Positions 18,673 through 28,118 of a stretch of 64,000 nt of DNA are shown here, piece by piece. The notes beneath the pieces were generated by a model that saw only the letters and a list, made by a program, of their open reading frames with translations, ran no database searches and had not been told where the DNA came from. A program made the translations under genes and the position numbers. Source of the stretch: AP-15 sp963788085 (GTDB taxonomy: Bacteria > Pseudomonadota > Alphaproteobacteria > ATCC43930 > CGMCC-115725). The stretch lies in NCBI GenBank assembly GCA_963788085.1, contig CAWBFS010000004.1:77260-141259 (forward strand), in the 5' to 3' direction. Each line of letters begins with the position of its first letter. Positions within the stretch are counted from its first letter, which is position 1.

Positions 18673-21025
18673 TCACGATCGGCGGGCTTGTTGGATCGCG
18701 CGCCAGACGCGTTCCGGGGTCGCCGGCATATCGATGTGGGTGACTCCGTATTCCGACAGCGCGTCGACGAGTGCGTTCATCACCGACGGCAGGCCGCCGG
18801 CGCAGCCCGCCTCGCCGCAGCCCTTCGCGCCGAGCACGTTGGTCGTCGCCGGAACCGGATGGAATTCGTGCGTGAACAGCGGAGCGTCTTCGGCGCGCGG
18901 CAATGCGTAATCCATGTACGAGCCGGTCAGCAATTGGCCCTGCCTCGTCATAGATCGTGTGCTCGCGCAACGCCTGGCCAATGCCCTGCACGATGCCGCC
19001 ATGGGCTTGGCCGTTGACCAGCAGCGGATTGATGACGGTGCCGAAATCGTTGACGAACGCATAGCGGACCACGTCGACCATGCCGGTCTCGGGGTCGACC
19101 TCGACTTCGGCGATATGGCAGCCGTTCGGGAATGCGGAGGGCGGGCCGTCGGCGACGAGCTGCACATCGAGGCTCTGCGGCAATTCCGGCGGCAACTTCA
19201 GGCCGGAGCGGATCTTCTCGGCCAATTCCATGATGCCGACCGAGCGGTCCGTGCCGGCGATCACGAACCTTCCGGCGTGGAATTCGATGTCCGCGACCGC
19301 CGCCTCCAGCACATGCGCGGCGATCTGCTTGCCGGTCTCGACCACCTTGTCGCCGGCCGCGACGATCGCGGTGCCGCTCGTCATCATCGATTTCGAGCCG
19401 CCGGTGCCGCCGCCGGCGATCAATTCGTCGCTGTCGCCCTGCAGCAGCCGGATCTTGGGGAACGGGATGCCCAAACGCGTGCTGAGCACCTGCGCGAAGG
19501 GCGAGGCGTGGCCCTGCCCGTAATCGAGTGTGCCGGTAATGATCGTGACGGTGCCCTCCGCCTCGAACCGGATGCCGCCCATCTCGCGGCCGGGTGGGCC
19601 GGTCAGTTCGAGGTAGTCGCTGATGCCGCGCCCGCGGAGCCGCCCGCGCGCCCGGCTTTCCGCCTTGCGCGCGGCAAAGCCGTCCCAATCGGCAAGCGCC
19701 AAGGCTTGGTTCAGCAGATTGGTGAAGTCGCCACTGTCATAGGTCGTGCCGTTGGGGGCCTTGTACGGCATCGCCTCCGGCGGGATGTGGTTGCGCCGGC
19801 GCAACTCGACCCGGTCGATCCCCATTTCGGCCGCGGCTGCGTCAACCAGCCGCTCCATGTAATAATTGGCCTCCGGCCGTCCGGCGCCGCGATAGGCGCC
19901 GACCGGTGTCGTGTTGGTGAACATGCATTTTGTCGAGACTTCGATCAGCGGGGTCTTGTAGACGCCGAGCGTGTTCCTGACGGCATTGCGGGTCGGCGGG
20001 CCCGGCGCGCCGTAAGTCGCGCCGAGATTGCCGTAGATGGTCAGCCGCACCGCCAGAAAATGGCCGTCGCGGTCGAGTGCCAACTCGGCTGTCGTCTCGG
20101 CGTCGCGGCCATGCGTGTCGGACAGGAAGCTGCCCGAGCGGTCGTCGGTCCATTTGACCGGGCGGCCGAGTTCGCGGGCCGCGTGCATGATGCAGTAATA
20201 TTCGGCATAGGTCGGCTGTTTCATGCCGAACGAGCCGCCGACCCGATCGGTTATCACGCGCAATTTGTCGCGCCCGACCCCGAACACGCCGGCGATGTAA
20301 TTGCGGAACCCGAACACGCCCTGGCCCGGCACATGGAGCGTCCAGTGCTGTCGCTCGGGCTCGTACTCGGCAACTCCGGCGCGCGGCTCCATTGCGTTGA
20401 CGACGATGCGGTTGTTGCGCAACTCGAGCCGCGTGACATGCGCGGCGGCGGCAAAGGCGGCGGCGACCTTCTCACTGTCTCCATAATGGAAATCGAGCCC
20501 GACATTCCCCGGAACCTCGTCATACAGCTGAGGGGCGCTGGGGGCGGCCGCCTCCCGGGCTGACGTCACGGCGGGCAAGGGATCGATTTCGACGACCACG
20601 GCTTCCGCGGCGTCCCTGGCCTGCGCGGCGGTCTCGGCCACAACGGCAGCGATCGGGTCCCCGACGTAACGGACCTTGTCGGTGTCCAGCGCATACCGGG
20701 TCGGGCTACGCATCGGCGTCCCGTCCCGATTGTTCATGACCTGCCGCGGCGGCAGCGGCCCGACACCCCCTGCTTCCAGATCCGCCGCGGTATAGACCCC
20801 GAGCACACCCGGCATGCTGCGCGCCGCTGCGGTGTCGATGCCGCCGATCATCCCGTGCGCATAATGGCTGCGCACGACCCCGCAAAAGGCTTGGCCCGGA
20901 AGATTGATGTCGTCGGTGAACCGGCCCTTTCCGGACACGAGGACCGGGTCTTCGCTGCGCGGCACCGGCTGTCCGATCGCAAATCGATCGAGATCGAGCA
21001 GTGTCGGATCGACGAAGTCATCCAT
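18673..21025 (-). CDS. Molybdenum hydroxylase large subunit (xanthine dehydrogenase/CoxL form II type), frameshifted
   Basis: The protein starts MDDFVDPTLLDLDRF and shows the two large-subunit domains. VGAYRGAGRPEAN carries the form II CoxL-like active-site loop (AYRGAGR, not AYxCSFR), so this is not a classical CO dehydrogenase. An extra G near 18940 shifts the frame; corrected, it continues through TGSYMDYALPRAEDAP to GAKGCGEAGCAGG, whose glutamate is the catalytic base, and a stop at 18673. It would hydroxylate an aldehyde or N-heterocycle. The usual FAD and 2Fe-2S subunits are not adjacent, which is unusual. Confidence 0.88.
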
Positions 21026-21134
21026 GCGTCACCTCTTTCGCCCTGCGCAAACTAGCGCCTCGATGCAGCAGTCGCCAAGCGTCAAGCCAATCGTCTAAAC
21101 CACGACTTATTGCGGGAACCATCTGGTCTGATCG

Positions 21135-22472
21135 ATGAGGACGAGCACCGAGCCTAACGAGCCCGGAGAAAGACATACGGCCTTGCTCGCGGCGCGGATC
21201 GCGCGCCACTGGGCACGGCGTCGCCCGAGACGGGGGCTGCTGGCTTTGCTCGGCCCCGGTTTGATCACCGGGGCCTCGGACGACGATCCGAGCGGGATCG
21301 CCACCTATTCACAGGCCGGGGCGCAATTCGGCTACAGCATGGTTTGGGTCATGCTGTTCACCTGGCCTCTGATGGCCGCCATCCAGGAAATCAGCGCCCG
21401 CATCGGCCGCGTCACCGGGCACGGCATCGCCGGCAATATCCGGCGGCATTACCCGCCCTGGCTGCTGCGGGCAATCGTCGTGCTGCTGCTCGCCGCCAAC
21501 ATCATAAATCTGGGGGCCGATCTCGGCGCGATGGGGGAAGCGTTGCGGCTGCTCATCGGCGGCCCGCCGCATCTCTATGTCGTGGCCATTGCCGTCGGCT
21601 GCGCGCTGCTCGAAATCTTTGTGCGCTATGAGCGCTATGTCTCGATCCTGAAATGGACGAGCGTCTCATTATTCGCCTACGTTGCCACGGCGCTGGTCGT
21701 CGACGTGCCGTGGGCTCGGGTCGCCTACAACCTCGTCGTGCCCACCCTCAGCTGGGACAAGGACTACATCGTCGCGATCGTTGCGGTGCTCGGCACGACG
21801 ATCACACCCTATTGCTTCTTTTGGCAGTCCTCGCAGGAGGCGGAGGACGAGCGCGTCGATCCCGCCGCGCACGCGCTGATCGAGGCGCCGGATGAGGCCC
21901 GGTCCGAGATTAGCCGCATCCGGGTCGACACCTATCTCGGCATGGGGTTCTCGAACTTGATCAGCCTCTTCATCATCATCACGACGGCGGCGACCCTCAA
22001 TGCGCACGGCATCACCGACATCCAGACCTCGGCGCAAGCGGCGGAGGCATTGCGGCCAATCGCTGGCGTCTTCACCTTCGCCCTCTTCGCCGCCGGCATC
22101 ATCGGCATCGGTGTGCTGGCCGTGCCGGTGCTGGCCGGGTCGGCCGCCTATGCGCTCGGCGAGGCGTTGGATTGGCCGACCGGGCTCGCACGCAGGCCGC
22201 TCGATGCAAAAGCCTTCTACGGCGCGATCGCGGCCGCCACCTTGGTCGGCGTCGCGATTAACTTCGTCGACCTCGACCCGATCAAGGCATTGTTCTGGTC
22301 GGCCGTCATCAACGGCGTCGTGGCGGTGCCATTGATGGTCGTGATCATGCTGATGGCGATGCAGCGCAGAGTGATGGGAGCCTTCACGCTGCCGCGGCTG
22401 CTATGGGTTATTGGATGGCTCTCAACCGCCGCAATGGCCGTCGCCGTCGCGGCGATGTTTCTGACCTGGTGA
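21135..22472 (+). CDS. NRAMP-family divalent cation transporter, atypical motifs
   Basis: The 445-residue protein has about eleven helices. GPGLITGASDDDPSGIATY is the TM1 region where canonical NRAMPs have D-P-G-N, and TTITPYCFFWQSSQEAED is the TM6 region where they have the metal-ligand methionine (MPH). Both the TM1 asparagine and the TM6 methionine are replaced. The fold should still move a divalent cation with or against protons, but selectivity for Mn/Fe is not assured; magnesium-type NRAMP relatives also lose these residues. It is divergent from the hydroxylase gene. Confidence 0.85.
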   Translation: MRTSTEPNEPGERHTALLAARIARHWARRRPRRGLLALLGPGLITGASDDDPSGIATYSQAGAQFGYSMVWVMLFTWPLMAAIQEISARIGRVTGHGIAGNIRRHYPPWLLRAIVVLLLAANIINLGADLGAMGEALRLLIGGPPHLYVVAIAVGCALLEIFVRYERYVSILKWTSVSLFAYVATALVVDVPWARVAYNLVVPTLSWDKDYIVAIVAVLGTTITPYCFFWQSSQEAEDERVDPAAHALIEAPDEARSEISRIRVDTYLGMGFSNLISLFIIITTAATLNAHGITDIQTSAQAAEALRPIAGVFTFALFAAGIIGIGVLAVPVLAGSAAYALGEALDWPTGLARRPLDAKAFYGAIAAATLVGVAINFVDLDPIKALFWSAVINGVVAVPLMVVIMLMAMQRRVMGAFTLPRLLWVIGWLSTAAMAVAVAAMFLTW

Positions 22473-22495
22473 CCCGGTATCTGCGCCTTTTGCGG

Positions 22496-22588
22496 TGTCA
22501 TTGCGAGGAGCGCCTCGCGCGACGAAGCAATCTCAAGCGGGCGAGCGCTCAGCGGCCCGAGATTGCTTCGCTCCCGCTCGCAATGACG
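22496..22588. repeat. Paired TGTCATTGCGAG palindrome
   Basis: Units at 22496-22535 (plus sense) and 22558-22588 (minus sense) face each other and match the copies at 9346-9417 and 9718-9747. The hairpin sits in the gap between the convergent NRAMP and amidohydrolase genes, a plausible bidirectional terminator. Confidence 0.8.
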
Positions 22589-22624
22589 ACCCCACGGTGG
22601 CGGCTCGATTTGATCGAAACCACG

Positions 22625-23593
22625 CTAGTGGTTAAAACCGAACAGAGCTTGCGCGTTGTGGTGCAGGATCTTGTCGGTGTCGGCCTTTGGTAGGCCCAGC
22701 CGCTCGATATAGGCGAAGGTCTCCTTGTATTCTTCGTAATCCTGCAAGACCGGATAGTCGCTGCCGGTCACCAGGTGATCGGCGCCGAAAGCTTCGAGGG
22801 CACAGATGAACGCCGCCTTGGAGCCGTAGCACACGGTGTCATAATAGAATTTTTTGGCCGTGACACTCGGCGCCTCGGCGAGGTTGGGGTGGCCGCTCTG
22901 GTTCTGGCCCTGTTTGTCGAGGCGGTTGAGCAGCATCGGGACGGGGCCACCCAGATGGGGCACGATGAATTTGATGTTCGGGTAGCGGTGCGGGATCTGC
23001 TTGGCGATCATGTGCAACACAAAGGTCGCGTCCTCCAGCGAGGTGCCGACCGACGCGCGGAAATTGTAATCGACGATGAAGGGCGAGCAGATCCCGGTTC
23101 CCGCCGGATGCACGAACAGAACCGCGCCGCGCCGGTTCATCTCGGCATAGATCGGCTCGAACTCGGTCTCGGCGATCGAGCGGTTGAGGCAGATGATGTT
23201 CATGTTGACGCCGACGCAGCCCAACTGGTCGAAGCCGCGCTCCATTTCTTTCAGCGCGGGATCGACATGCGGCAATGGGAGCATCACGTATGAGGCGATC
23301 CGCTTCGGATAGCGGTGCGCCAGGTCGGCGTAGCCGTCGTTCAGCATCTGGACCGCTTTGACGCACTCCGCCTCGTCGGGGAGGTAAGGCGGATGGTTCG
23401 GCGACAAGATCTGCTTCTCGACCCCGGCCTCATCCATCAGCTTGAACCGGCCCTCGATGTCCTCCGGGGAGTCCGAGAACGGGTGCCGCGCCATCCCGCG
23501 CTTGACCGGCAGATGAACCGGCGACGCAAACCGGTCGCCCATGAACTCGCTGAATTTTTTGGGCGTATAATGCGCATGTACGTCGCAGATCAT
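22625..23593 (-). CDS. Amidohydrolase of the ACMSD (amino-carboxymuconate-semialdehyde decarboxylase) family
   Basis: I prefer ATG 23593 because the protein then begins MICDVHAHYTP, placing the metal-binding HxH at the first strand. Further landmarks are VLFVHPAG (metal histidine), FIVPHLGG (second histidine) and LVTGSDYP (catalytic aspartate). The family includes zinc-dependent nonoxidative decarboxylases of aromatic-pathway intermediates such as aminocarboxymuconate semialdehyde and gamma-resorcylate. At about 322 residues it is normal. An in-frame ATG at 23608 is an alternative start. Confidence 0.85.
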   Translation of the reverse strand: MICDVHAHYTPKKFSEFMGDRFASPVHLPVKRGMARHPFSDSPEDIEGRFKLMDEAGVEKQILSPNHPPYLPDEAECVKAVQMLNDGYADLAHRYPKRIASYVMLPLPHVDPALKEMERGFDQLGCVGVNMNIICLNRSIAETEFEPIYAEMNRRGAVLFVHPAGTGICSPFIVDYNFRASVGTSLEDATFVLHMIAKQIPHRYPNIKFIVPHLGGPVPMLLNRLDKQGQNQSGHPNLAEAPSVTAKKFYYDTVCYGSKAAFICALEAFGADHLVTGSDYPVLQDYEEYKETFAYIERLGLPKADTDKILHHNAQALFGFNH

Positions 23594-23723
23594 CAGGCGT
23601 ATCCCCATTCTAGTGCTGATCAGACGAGCGGGTATCAGGGTAGGCGGTTCCAGCGTAGACGCGCAAGACGCTGCGGCTACCTCGATGTCGCGCCCGCTCT
23701 CCGCGATGATCCCGTTAGCCGCT

Positions 23724-25289
23724 CTATCCCTCAGCCGCCCTTGACCGATATAGAGTTCGCGAAATGCCCCCTAACGGCATTTTGACGGCCTCAAAGAGAT
23801 GACGTTCAGCTCCTCGCGGGCGACCGGCCAAGAACCACAAGGTTAACCCGCAAACCGAATACACCACGCCTCCAACCGCAACAGCCGCAACGAGCATCGA
23901 CATCATGTTTCCCAGCGATTGGGACACCGGCCAAAGCGCCTGAAGCTCAGTAACCGCAGCCAACATCAGTAAAACGGAAATGATCGATCGCCAGCATCCC
24001 TTGAGAAGCTTCGCGACCGACAGATGCAGCAATCGATTCACCAAAACGAAATCCAAAGCCGCGGAGAAAACGGTGACCGCCAGCGTCGCGTAAGCTGCCC
24101 CCAAAGCGCCGGCCCGGTTGACGCCGAAGATCAGCAGCGGCACCATCACGATCGCGCTGCCGGCGAATAGCACCATCGTGTAATGTGGGCGTCCGGTCGC
24201 AATATAGATCGGGCCAGCGGCAGCGGTCACGAGCTGAAGGAATTGGCCGACACATAGGACCTGGATCAGCGGAATGGCGCCGAGCCACTGCGTGCCGAGC
24301 GTAATTCTGACCAGGGGATCTGCAACGACGCCAATACCCAATGTGAGGGGCGCGCTCACAAGAAACACGAGGGCGAAAATGTCGAGGAAGACCTCGTGCA
24401 AGCGTTCGACGTCGTTTGCGAGCTTGGCATATCCCGGCAGTATGGCTCTTCGCAGAGGCATCAGTAGATTTGTCGTGACGATGCCTGCGATATCTTCCGA
24501 CAGGGCGAAGACGCCGATAGCGTGCTCTCCCGATATTTTACCCAGAATGAACGTACTGCTGCGTCCCCAGATAAACCAACACAAATTGCCGAGGAGAAGC
24601 CATTTCGAGAAATGCATGAGCTCACGCCACCCGGCAAAGGTGATGCGCGGACGGTACTTATGCATTACAAAGCTCAGCGCGACCCTGAAGATCGAACCGG
24701 CCACGATACCCGCTACCAAGGCCCAGTAATCGCGCCAGATAAAAGCGAGCGGCACAGTGACGGCGGTTGGTCCGAGCTTGCCCACGACCATGAACACCAA
24801 ATCTCGGTGGAACGCTAATTCTTTGCGGAAATTGACGACTGCAATGTTTTGAAATCCGTTGAAGAAAGCTCCCAACGCCAGCCAGTACACTACCGGTTTG
24901 AGCCGCTCATCACCGAAAGACGATGCGATCAGCCCAGCTCCTGCCGCGAGCGCTACGGCGAGGATCGCATTCCGGCAGATGGATAACGTCCAGGCCGTGT
25001 CGTACTCGCGCCGGGCGGCGCTCTGATTCTGAATCAGCGCCAGATCGAAACTGAACTCGCTGACCGCGTGAAGGGCGCCCGACAAAGCAGTCGCCAGGGC
25101 GACCAGGCCGAAATCTGCAGGTACCAGCAACCGAGCCAGAACCATCATGCTCAGCATGCCGATGGCCTGGATGGTCAGTTGCGTTCCGACCGTCCACCCT
25201 GTTCCTTTGGCCATGGCTCGGCCAATATCCAGCGGGCCTGTAAAAGTCGGATCGGCGGACGACGCGCTGGCGCCGATGGAGGAAGTCAT
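23724..25289 (-). CDS. Polysaccharide flippase (Wzx/MATE-type)
   Basis: This 521-residue membrane protein has about twelve to fourteen hydrophobic helices and the start region ARLLVPADFGLVALATALSG typical of polysaccharide transporters. It would flip lipid-linked glycan units across the inner membrane. It is divergent from the glycosyltransferase at 25412 and close to a methyltransferase, together suggesting a small surface-polysaccharide locus. Base composition is a little lower in GC than the genes to the left, as often seen in such loci. Confidence 0.85.
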   Translation of the reverse strand: MTSSIGASASSADPTFTGPLDIGRAMAKGTGWTVGTQLTIQAIGMLSMMVLARLLVPADFGLVALATALSGALHAVSEFSFDLALIQNQSAARREYDTAWTLSICRNAILAVALAAGAGLIASSFGDERLKPVVYWLALGAFFNGFQNIAVVNFRKELAFHRDLVFMVVGKLGPTAVTVPLAFIWRDYWALVAGIVAGSIFRVALSFVMHKYRPRITFAGWRELMHFSKWLLLGNLCWFIWGRSSTFILGKISGEHAIGVFALSEDIAGIVTTNLLMPLRRAILPGYAKLANDVERLHEVFLDIFALVFLVSAPLTLGIGVVADPLVRITLGTQWLGAIPLIQVLCVGQFLQLVTAAAGPIYIATGRPHYTMVLFAGSAIVMVPLLIFGVNRAGALGAAYATLAVTVFSAALDFVLVNRLLHLSVAKLLKGCWRSIISVLLMLAAVTELQALWPVSQSLGNMMSMLVAAVAVGGVVYSVCGLTLWFLAGRPRGAERHLFEAVKMPLGGISRTLYRSRAAEG

Positions 25290-25411
25290 GCTTGGGCTTT
25301 CGTCGGCCTGAGTGAATGCATTAACATCCTAGTAATCGCCTTGGATGCTTGATGCGGCGGCGCAGCTTGGCCCGCGGCACCTCGTAGCATATACTGGGTC
25401 GGGTTTCCAAA

Positions 25412-26737
25412 ATGTCACCTATATGTGAATTGTCCAAGGCACGGGTCCTGTTGCAACGTACGTTGCCATTATACCGCGCGCTTCCGAATGCCGGAATCCA
25501 GCGGCGCTGGTTGATATCAAGGAAACGGCGTCGCGAGGGTACATCCGGCGACCACCCTCGGCCGGGCTGGGCGCTCGTTATTTGGTGTGACCCGCAAGAG
25601 ACAGGCGGTGTGTGCCAGGTCGTTCTCAACCTTGCCAACCAGCTGAAGGTGCAGGGTGTCTATCGTCCGGTTGTGATCGTAAAGGAATGGGCCGCGGTTC
25701 GGCCTCGCCTGGAGATGCGTGACGGCGTGCAGTACGTCTTCGTCCGCATGCGCGATCCCCCCGACGATCCCGTTCCACTTTACAAGCAAATTCTGAATTT
25801 GCTGTTGAGCCGGCTTGAAAACCGGCGAGTTCTGCGGCTCGTTCGAGAGCTCAATATTCGGGTGGTCAACTCCCATTACCCCTCACTGGCAGACAAAATG
25901 TTTCTTGCCCGACCGGGGGTCGTTGGCGGCCGTCCGCTGACGGTGATTTTTTCGCTTCACGGTATGGACATCAGGGGCGCCGCCGAGTGGTCGACCGAAT
26001 ATATGACGCGATACGTGAAGATGCTGGCGCGCGGAAGCGCTGTGGTTGCCGTGTCACACGCCTTCGCGGATTTCGTGACAAAGCGCCTCGCTCCCGAGCT
26101 TGCGTGCAAGGTTTCTGTTGTACACAACGGTGTTTCGCCCGAGATAATTCAAAATTATGAGCCAATCGAAACGGCGCTACCGGCACGCTACATCCTGAAT
26201 GTGGCCACCTTCGAAACAAAAAAGGGACAATGTTATCTGCTGGATGCGTTTTCGCAGATCGCCAGCCGCTACCCCGATCTACATCTCGTCCTGGCCGGGA
26301 GAGCCACGGCTGCTGTAAACAAAGCGATTCTGAGGGCGTTACGTCAGCAGGTTTCGCTGCTCGGTTTGGATAATCGCGTCCTCTTTTTTCAGGATATACC
26401 GCATGCGAAGATTGGCGCATTGTACGCGTCGGCAACTCTTTTCTGCCTGAGTTCGCTCATAGAGTCATTCCCGCTCGTGCTGTTGGAGGCCGGTGTGTTC
26501 AGGCTCCCAGTCGTCGCAACTCGCATAGACGGTGTGCCGGAACTCATTCGCCAAAACAGGGACGGCATTTTGGTCGATAGCGGCGACCCAACGCAACTCG
26601 CCGAGAGCATTGGGACACTGCTAGATACGCCGGACCGCGGCCTTGCGCTGGGAGCTAGTCTGCACGACCGTGTCCTCCGCGAGTTCACCTGGTGCCACGC
26701 CACGGAGCGCTATCTTGCGCTGGCCGCCTCGCTGTGA
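25412..26737 (+). CDS. Glycosyltransferase family 4
   Basis: The GT-B-fold protein shows the acceptor-side ETGGVCQVVLNLANQL near the N-terminus, VVHNGVSPEII in the middle, and the family 4 donor-binding block SLIESFPLVLLEAG with the E-x7-E signature, followed by LPVVATRIDGVPELI. It transfers a nucleotide-activated sugar to a lipid or glycan. The first 50 residues are poorly conserved in style, so a later start (for example near the GWALVIWCDP segment) is possible. It diverges from the flippase, with which it probably works. Confidence 0.85.
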   Translation: MSPICELSKARVLLQRTLPLYRALPNAGIQRRWLISRKRRREGTSGDHPRPGWALVIWCDPQETGGVCQVVLNLANQLKVQGVYRPVVIVKEWAAVRPRLEMRDGVQYVFVRMRDPPDDPVPLYKQILNLLLSRLENRRVLRLVRELNIRVVNSHYPSLADKMFLARPGVVGGRPLTVIFSLHGMDIRGAAEWSTEYMTRYVKMLARGSAVVAVSHAFADFVTKRLAPELACKVSVVHNGVSPEIIQNYEPIETALPARYILNVATFETKKGQCYLLDAFSQIASRYPDLHLVLAGRATAAVNKAILRALRQQVSLLGLDNRVLFFQDIPHAKIGALYASATLFCLSSLIESFPLVLLEAGVFRLPVVATRIDGVPELIRQNRDGILVDSGDPTQLAESIGTLLDTPDRGLALGASLHDRVLREFTWCHATERYLALAASL

Positions 26738-26782
26738 TCGAAGCGGAAACCCGAGAACGGTTTTTGAAGTAATAGACGCGGT

Positions 26783-27444
26783 GAAGCCTCCCGTATCATC
26801 GCCGTATCGACGAGCTCGGGCAACGGTTCGCCAGTTGTTGTATCAATCGCCGCTGGCTGAAAGTTGGCCTTGATGTACTCGATCAACCGGCGTTGGCGGC
26901 CATCCGAACGCTTGGTAAATTCCCCGCAGCTTGCGGTGTCCCCTTGGCACCCGGCGCCAGGCGAAACAGCGCCAGGTTGCCGAATCTCAGCATAAATGGG
27001 GTTCGGTTTGAAAATAACGAATTTGACACGATCATTCTTTCGGACGTGCTCGAGCATATCTCAGTCCCGGAACATCTTTGGAAGGAGATGGCGAGAGTTC
27101 TATCAAAAAATGGCAAATTACTTATGAATGTACCGTTTTATTATTGGTTGCACGAAGAACCTCATGACTATTATAGGTATACAGAGCACGCATTGCGCCG
27201 GTTCGTCGATATTTCGGGCATGCGCTTGATCCAGCTGACACCCATCGGCGGCGTGCCCGAAATTATGGCCGATATTTTCGCCAAGAGCATCGTGCGATTG
27301 CCGAAAATAGGGACTGCGGCAGCACTGTTCGCCCAATGGTGCGCATGGAACTTCGTGAGGACCGGCGTCGGGAAGAAGGTATCTGAGACAACGGGCCGAG
27401 CTTTTCCGTTTGGGTATTTTGTAATTGCGGAAAAACCAGCCTGA
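26783..27444 (+). pseudogene. SAM-dependent methyltransferase, N-terminal part disrupted
   Basis: From 26893 the frame encodes NEFDTIILSDVLEHISVPE, NGKLLMNVPFYYWLHEEPHDYYRYTE and a hydrophobic C-terminus, the second half of a methyltransferase of the kind found in glycan loci. The expected glycine-rich SAM loop is absent in this frame; a different frame at about 26783-26873 reads VSSPYRRARATVRQLLYQSP and then stops, resembling the lost N-terminus. One or more indels between 26870 and 26990 would explain it. As written, no complete SAM site is encoded. Confidence 0.55.
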
Positions 27445-27647
27445 AGTATGGCTCAAAAGCTCAAAATGGGGTAGGTCGTTCCAGCGGATCTTTTCTGCCC
27501 GGCGAAAGCGGTGGCCCGGCGGCAAGCGACGCGGCCTCGCCGCCCCTAAATTCCGCTTTCGAGTGTGCGAAATTGGGCGCCTTGCGGTGTTGCGTCTTCG
27601 CAGCGCCCCTCGGGCGAGATCATCTGTGGGGGTGTAACAAACCAGCC

Positions 27648-28118
27648 TTATAGCAGGTCTCGCAGCATTGCGACTAGCGGCTCATCGGCCGGCGGCATCG
27701 GGTAGTCGCCGAGCCGGGCCGGGCGCACCCAGGCGAAGCGCTGCCCCTCGCGGGCGGCGGGAATGCCGGACCATTTGCGGCAGACGTACAGCGGCATCAG
27801 CAGATGGAAGTCGGGGTACGAGTGGGACGCGAAGGTAAAGGGTGCGAGGCAGCTCGCGGCGACGTCGATGCCGAGCTCCTCGGCGAGCTCACGAATCAAT
27901 GCCGTCTCCGGCGTTTCGCCCGGGTCGACCTTGCCGCCCGGAAACTCCCACAGCCCAGCCATGGGTTTGCCCGCCGGGCGCTGAGCCAGCAATACCCGCC
28001 CGTCGGCGTCGACGAGCGCCACTGCCGAGACGAGCACGACGGGTAGGCCCCCTCCCCTGCCCTCCGCCGCTGGCGGGGGAGGGTTAGAGTGGGGGCGTTC
28101 AGCTGCGGTAGCTGGCAT
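27648..28118 (-). CDS. mutT: NUDIX hydrolase, MutT-like 8-oxo-dGTP diphosphatase
   Basis: The Nudix box is complete: GGKVDPGETPETALIREL followed by AEELGI, with the metal-binding glutamates in place. ALVDADGRVLLAQRPAGKP before it and FAWVRPARLGDYPMPPAD after it are typical of MutT. It should hydrolyse oxidised dGTP and spare DNA from A:T to C:G changes. The listed start overlaps the end of argJ by 20 bases; a later start near VVLVSAVALVDADG would also leave an intact domain. Coupling with argJ is common in alphaproteobacteria. Confidence 0.88.
   Translation of the reverse strand: MPATAAERPHSNPPPPAAEGRGGGLPVVLVSAVALVDADGRVLLAQRPAGKPMAGLWEFPGGKVDPGETPETALIRELAEELGIDVAASCLAPFTFASHSYPDFHLLMPLYVCRKWSGIPAAREGQRFAWVRPARLGDYPMPPADEPLVAMLRDLL
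28047..28091. repeat. CCCTCTCC-type palindrome inside the mutT 5' end
   Basis: CCCTCCCCTGCC and GGCGGGGGAGGG pair around CCTCCGCCGCT. It overlaps the first codons of the longest mutT frame, encoding the low-complexity PPPPAAEGRGGG stretch; this supports a start downstream of the repeat. Confidence 0.5.

Noticed and set aside
18914..20563. A 549-codon plus-strand open frame
   Set aside because: Antisense to the molybdenum hydroxylase gene; no domain is recognisable.
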